Positions 61,632 through 64,000 of a stretch of DNA of 64,000 nucleotides are shown here, in pieces. Location of the stretch: contig JAOTRV010000004.1 of NCBI GenBank assembly GCA_030247575.1, positions 124,001 to 188,000 on the forward strand, written 5' to 3'. The position numbers and the translations under genes were made by a program. This stretch comes from Sulfuritalea sp. (GTDB taxonomy: Bacteria; Pseudomonadota; Gammaproteobacteria; Burkholderiales; Rhodocyclaceae). The notes under the pieces are model-generated. The model ran no database searches and was not told the DNA's origin. It worked only from the letters and a program-made list of their open reading frames with translations. Numbering within the stretch: the stretch's first letter is position 1; every line of letters starts with the position of its first letter.

Positions 61632-63130
61632 GTTCTGTGTCCTGTACGTTTCATCCATCGCACCGGTATTGCCTTGACCGCTCGGGCCGGCGCGCCGGCT
61701 TGCGCCATCGCCGCGTCCAGGGCCGAGCCGCTGTCGTCGGTCAGCGCGGCTTCGCGCGCGCGGCGGATGGTTCCGGCATCGGTGGATACCAAACAATTCA
61801 TTATATGCCTGAAGTTTTCCTTGGCGCGCTCGTTGGTCGCCCCATAGCCCTTGATCAGGCGGGCGCAAAGCGCCAGTTCGAAGGCGGTCTCCCAGCTGTT
61901 GGCCGCGGCGGTTTCCACCACCACCAGCCAGCGCTCGATCAGGGCCTGTTCCTCGGCGTAGCGCTGGCCGCGGCGCCGCAGCCAGCGCAGCGAGGCCAGC
62001 AGGCGCAGCGCAAGGAAGCCGGAGATGCTGTCGGCGCGCAGCTTGAGGGGCATCGCCAGCGATGGTTTGCCGTCCCGCCGGCGTCTACTCTCCCAGGCCA
62101 GCAAACCCTGTCCCAGCGCTTCCGGCAGCAGTCCGGCAAACTCGGTGACGCCGGGCTTGAAATGGTCGGCGATGCGCATGATCTCGCCCGTTTGTGCGCC
62201 GGCCTCGCGGCGGACGCGGTCGAAGCGGCCGGTGCGGCTCTTGAGGTCGGCGACGCGCACCACGTCGTCGAAGGCCATCCACAGCGCGAGGAAGCGGGCG
62301 CCCTCGCGGGTCAGCGCGCCGCCGTGTTGCCCCTGCGGATCGGCTCTGCGTTCGGCCGCACGCAGGCGCTCGACGCGCTGCCGGTAGAGTTCGCCGTAAG
62401 CGGCGTCCTGGAACTCGACGACCCGGGCATGGCCCAGCGCGATGAGATCGGGCTCTACTGCAACAGCAGGCGCCGGCGCCGTGCCGAGTGCGGCGCGGCA
62501 GCGCTCGAAACCGAGGGCGAAACCGCGCAGGCTGGCCGCGACGCCGCGCTTCGAAGCGCGGATGACGTCCTCGAAGGCGGCGCGGTCGAAGGGCAGCACG
62601 CCGCTGGCGGCCACGGCAGCAATTGCGCCGCACAGCACGGCGCTCGGCACCGTCCCCGCTTCGCGCGTCGCAGCGCCCACGTCGAATGCCGCCAGTTGCC
62701 TGCTGTTGCTGCCGGCAACCTGAAGCAGGCGCTCACTGTCGAAACGCCCGTCGCCCGGCGCCAGCTTCTCGAAGGTGGTCAGCGTGCGCTGCGAAGACGT
62801 GAGCAGCGCAGTGCGCTCGGGCGAGACGAAGCCGTTCTGGATCGCGCGCACCGCTTCGAGCAGTTCGGAGGCCACCATCAGGTCGACGCAGCCCGGCACC
62901 GGGGCCAGGCTCATTACGGGCACGCGGCCGCCGAGTGCGGCGAGGCTTTGCGGATGGATCTCGACGTAGTAGGTGGTGGCGCCGGTGCGCTGGGCCACGC
63001 CGGGAATCGAGGTGGCCTGCGCCGGATGGCCGCCGCGGATGGCCAGCTCGACCAGCCATTCTGCCAGCACGCCGCCGCCTTCGCCGCCCAGGCCGGCGAT
63101 CAGTATCGTAATCGGCTGATTCATATTCAT
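61628..63130 (-). CDS. iorB: Indolepyruvate:ferredoxin oxidoreductase beta subunit (long form)
   Basis: 500 aa. The gamma-domain of 2-oxoacid:ferredoxin oxidoreductases is at the N-terminus: ILIAGLGGEGGGVLAEWLVELAIRGGHPAQATSIPGVAQRTGATTYYVEIHP. The C-terminal 300 residues are the extra domain of long IorB proteins. It acts with IorA on aryl pyruvates, giving aryl-acetyl-CoA and reduced ferredoxin. ATG 63130 overlaps the iorA stop by 4 nt. A copy of the dispersed repeat lies within the gene at 62070-62089. Confidence 0.87.
   Translation of the reverse strand: MNMNQPITILIAGLGGEGGGVLAEWLVELAIRGGHPAQATSIPGVAQRTGATTYYVEIHPQSLAALGGRVPVMSLAPVPGCVDLMVASELLEAVRAIQNGFVSPERTALLTSSQRTLTTFEKLAPGDGRFDSERLLQVAGSNSRQLAAFDVGAATREAGTVPSAVLCGAIAAVAASGVLPFDRAAFEDVIRASKRGVAASLRGFALGFERCRAALGTAPAPAVAVEPDLIALGHARVVEFQDAAYGELYRQRVERLRAAERRADPQGQHGGALTREGARFLALWMAFDDVVRVADLKSRTGRFDRVRREAGAQTGEIMRIADHFKPGVTEFAGLLPEALGQGLLAWESRRRRDGKPSLAMPLKLRADSISGFLALRLLASLRWLRRRGQRYAEEQALIERWLVVVETAAANSWETAFELALCARLIKGYGATNERAKENFRHIMNCLVSTDAGTIRRAREAALTDDSGSALDAAMAQAGAPARAVKAIPVRWMKRTGHRT
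62070..62089 (+). repeat. Dispersed 20-bp repeat, copy G (inside iorB)
   Basis: CCGTCCCGCCGGCGTCTACT, antisense to iorB. On the coding strand it is translated as ESRRRRDG without interrupting the frame. Confidence 0.65.
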
Positions 63131-64000
63131 GGTTTCTGAAACAGTCCGATGACGCCGCGGCGCGCGGCGGCGAGCAGGCGTTCGCCGAGGCCCGGGTTCT
63201 GCACGATTTCGACACGATAGAAGGAGGGGCACAGCGTCGCGGCATGCGCGTTCTCGCCGCACAGGCCGCAGCCGACGCAGCCCTCGATGACGGTGGCCAC
63301 CGGATCGACCTTGAGCGGATCGTCGCTGTCCTTCAGCGTCAGCGTCGGGCAGCCCGAGAGGCGGATGCAGGAATGGTCGCCCGAGCAGACGTCGTCATCG
63401 ACGCCGTACTTCACCTTGACCACGCGCTTGCCGGCCTTGAGCAGGCCGGCGAGCCAGGGCTTGACGCGGCGCTGACGTTCGAGCTGGCATTCGCCCTCGG
63501 CGATGATCACCTTGAGCCCGCCGGTCTCGGTGGTGAAGGCCTCTTCCAGCGTGCGCCGCATGGTGTCCACCTGGTAGCTGGGCACGGTGCGCAGCCACTC
63601 GACGCCGATGCCCCTCAGCGTGTTCTCGATGGTGTGGTTGCGGTCGACCAGGCTCTGGTGCTTGTTTTCCGCCGTGGCCTTGATTTCGTCGTCGGGCGTC
63701 GAGATGATGTCCTGCGTGCCGGTGGCCGAGGTGTAGCCGTTCTTCATGATCAGCAGCACGGCGTCGTCTTTGTTGAACAGCGCCGACTCGACGCCGGTCA
63801 AGAGGCCGTTGTGCCAGAAGCCGCCGTCGCCCATCACCGCCAGCGCGCGCCGCTTCAGCATGGGCGAAACGCCGGCGCGGCTGGCGAGGCTCATGCCGTA
63901 GCCGAGGATCGTGTGGCCGAAGCCGAAGGGCTCGAAGGTGGCAAACGAGTGGCAGCCGATGTCGGCCGCGACATGCACCGGGCCGACGTTCTGCTGCGCC
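63127..64000 (-). CDS. iorA: Indolepyruvate:ferredoxin oxidoreductase alpha subunit (5' end outside window)
   Basis: About 290 C-terminal residues are visible and the frame is open at the right edge. The thiamine-diphosphate site is ALAVMGDGGFWHNGLLTGVESALFNKDDAVLLIMKNGYTSATGTQD. The C-terminal ferredoxin-like part carries VCSGDHSCIRLSGCPTL and GCVGCGLCGENAHAATLCPSF, ligands for 4Fe-4S clusters. It forms the arylpyruvate oxidoreductase with the overlapping iorB. Confidence 0.92.
   Translation of the reverse strand, partial: AQQNVGPVHVAADIGCHSFATFEPFGFGHTILGYGMSLASRAGVSPMLKRRALAVMGDGGFWHNGLLTGVESALFNKDDAVLLIMKNGYTSATGTQDIISTPDDEIKATAENKHQSLVDRNHTIENTLRGIGVEWLRTVPSYQVDTMRRTLEEAFTTETGGLKVIIAEGECQLERQRRVKPWLAGLLKAGKRVVKVKYGVDDDVCSGDHSCIRLSGCPTLTLKDSDDPLKVDPVATVIEGCVGCGLCGENAHAATLCPSFYRVEIVQNPGLGERLLAAARRGVIGLFQKP

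Overview
This window is chromosomal DNA of a GC-rich betaproteobacterium. The protein sequences and the combination of aromatic-degradation genes with a phasin suggest a Rhodocyclales or Sterolibacteriaceae-like organism, but that is an inference without a database search. It carries the replication-origin neighbourhood: the minus-strand atp operon, parAB-rsmG-mnmG with a perfect parS site, the rpmH-rnpA-yidD-yidC-mnmE block, and the divergent dnaA-dnaN-gyrB block with DnaA boxes between dnaA and dnaN. I saw no rRNA, tRNA, CRISPR array or transposase.

Layout: 1-620 a TetR regulator cut by the left edge, with its operator; 735-7783 the atpIBEFHAGDC operon with terminator and a strong sigma-70 promoter; 7891-12108 parB, parA, rsmG, mnmG, parS; 12116-16979 a branched-chain amino-acid type ABC transporter with a fused permease-ATPase; 17171-21877 a TSUP exporter and mnmE-yidC-yidD-rnpA-rpmH; 21898-27225 dnaA, oriC, dnaN, gyrB; 27226-30333 a flavin oxidoreductase, a phasin, a small lytic transglycosylase and a hemerythrin-like protein; 30385-37823 an AraC regulator divergent from an aromatic aldehyde dehydrogenase and a second complete Liv-type transporter; 37849-45442 an accessory zone of small modules; 45459-57018 a protocatechuate 4,5-cleavage (lig/pmd) cluster with pobA and its LysR regulator; 57127-60176 a TRAP transporter; 60251-64000 an esterase, a thioesterase and indolepyruvate oxidoreductase iorB/iorA, the last cut by the right edge.

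Metabolic reading: the AraC/aldehyde dehydrogenase/ABC locus looks built to import and oxidise an aromatic aldehyde or acid. PobA makes protocatechuate from 4-hydroxybenzoate. LigAB, LigC, LigI, LigJ and LigK then take it through meta-cleavage to pyruvate and oxaloacetate. A LysR protein sits between the catabolic genes and the divergent TRAP transporter. No recognisable 4-oxalomesaconate tautomerase (LigU/PrpF family) is present. A second LigAB pair and a DUF1932 dehydrogenase have no assigned step.

The most unusual structure is a dispersed 20-bp repeat (consensus CCGTNYCGCCRGCGTCKACT, nine copies). Five copies fall in the 37.8-45.3 kb accessory zone, where they separate successive gene modules (ankyrin lipoprotein, SPINDLY-like transferase, toxin-antitoxin locus, phospholipase-A2-like lipoprotein, pobA remnant). 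Three other copies lie inside coding sequences and are read there in different frames or orientations, so the conservation is at DNA level. The accessory zone also holds decayed duplicates flanking the toxin-antitoxin pair, a frameshifted DUF4160 gene and a C-terminal pobA fragment, all signs of local rearrangement.
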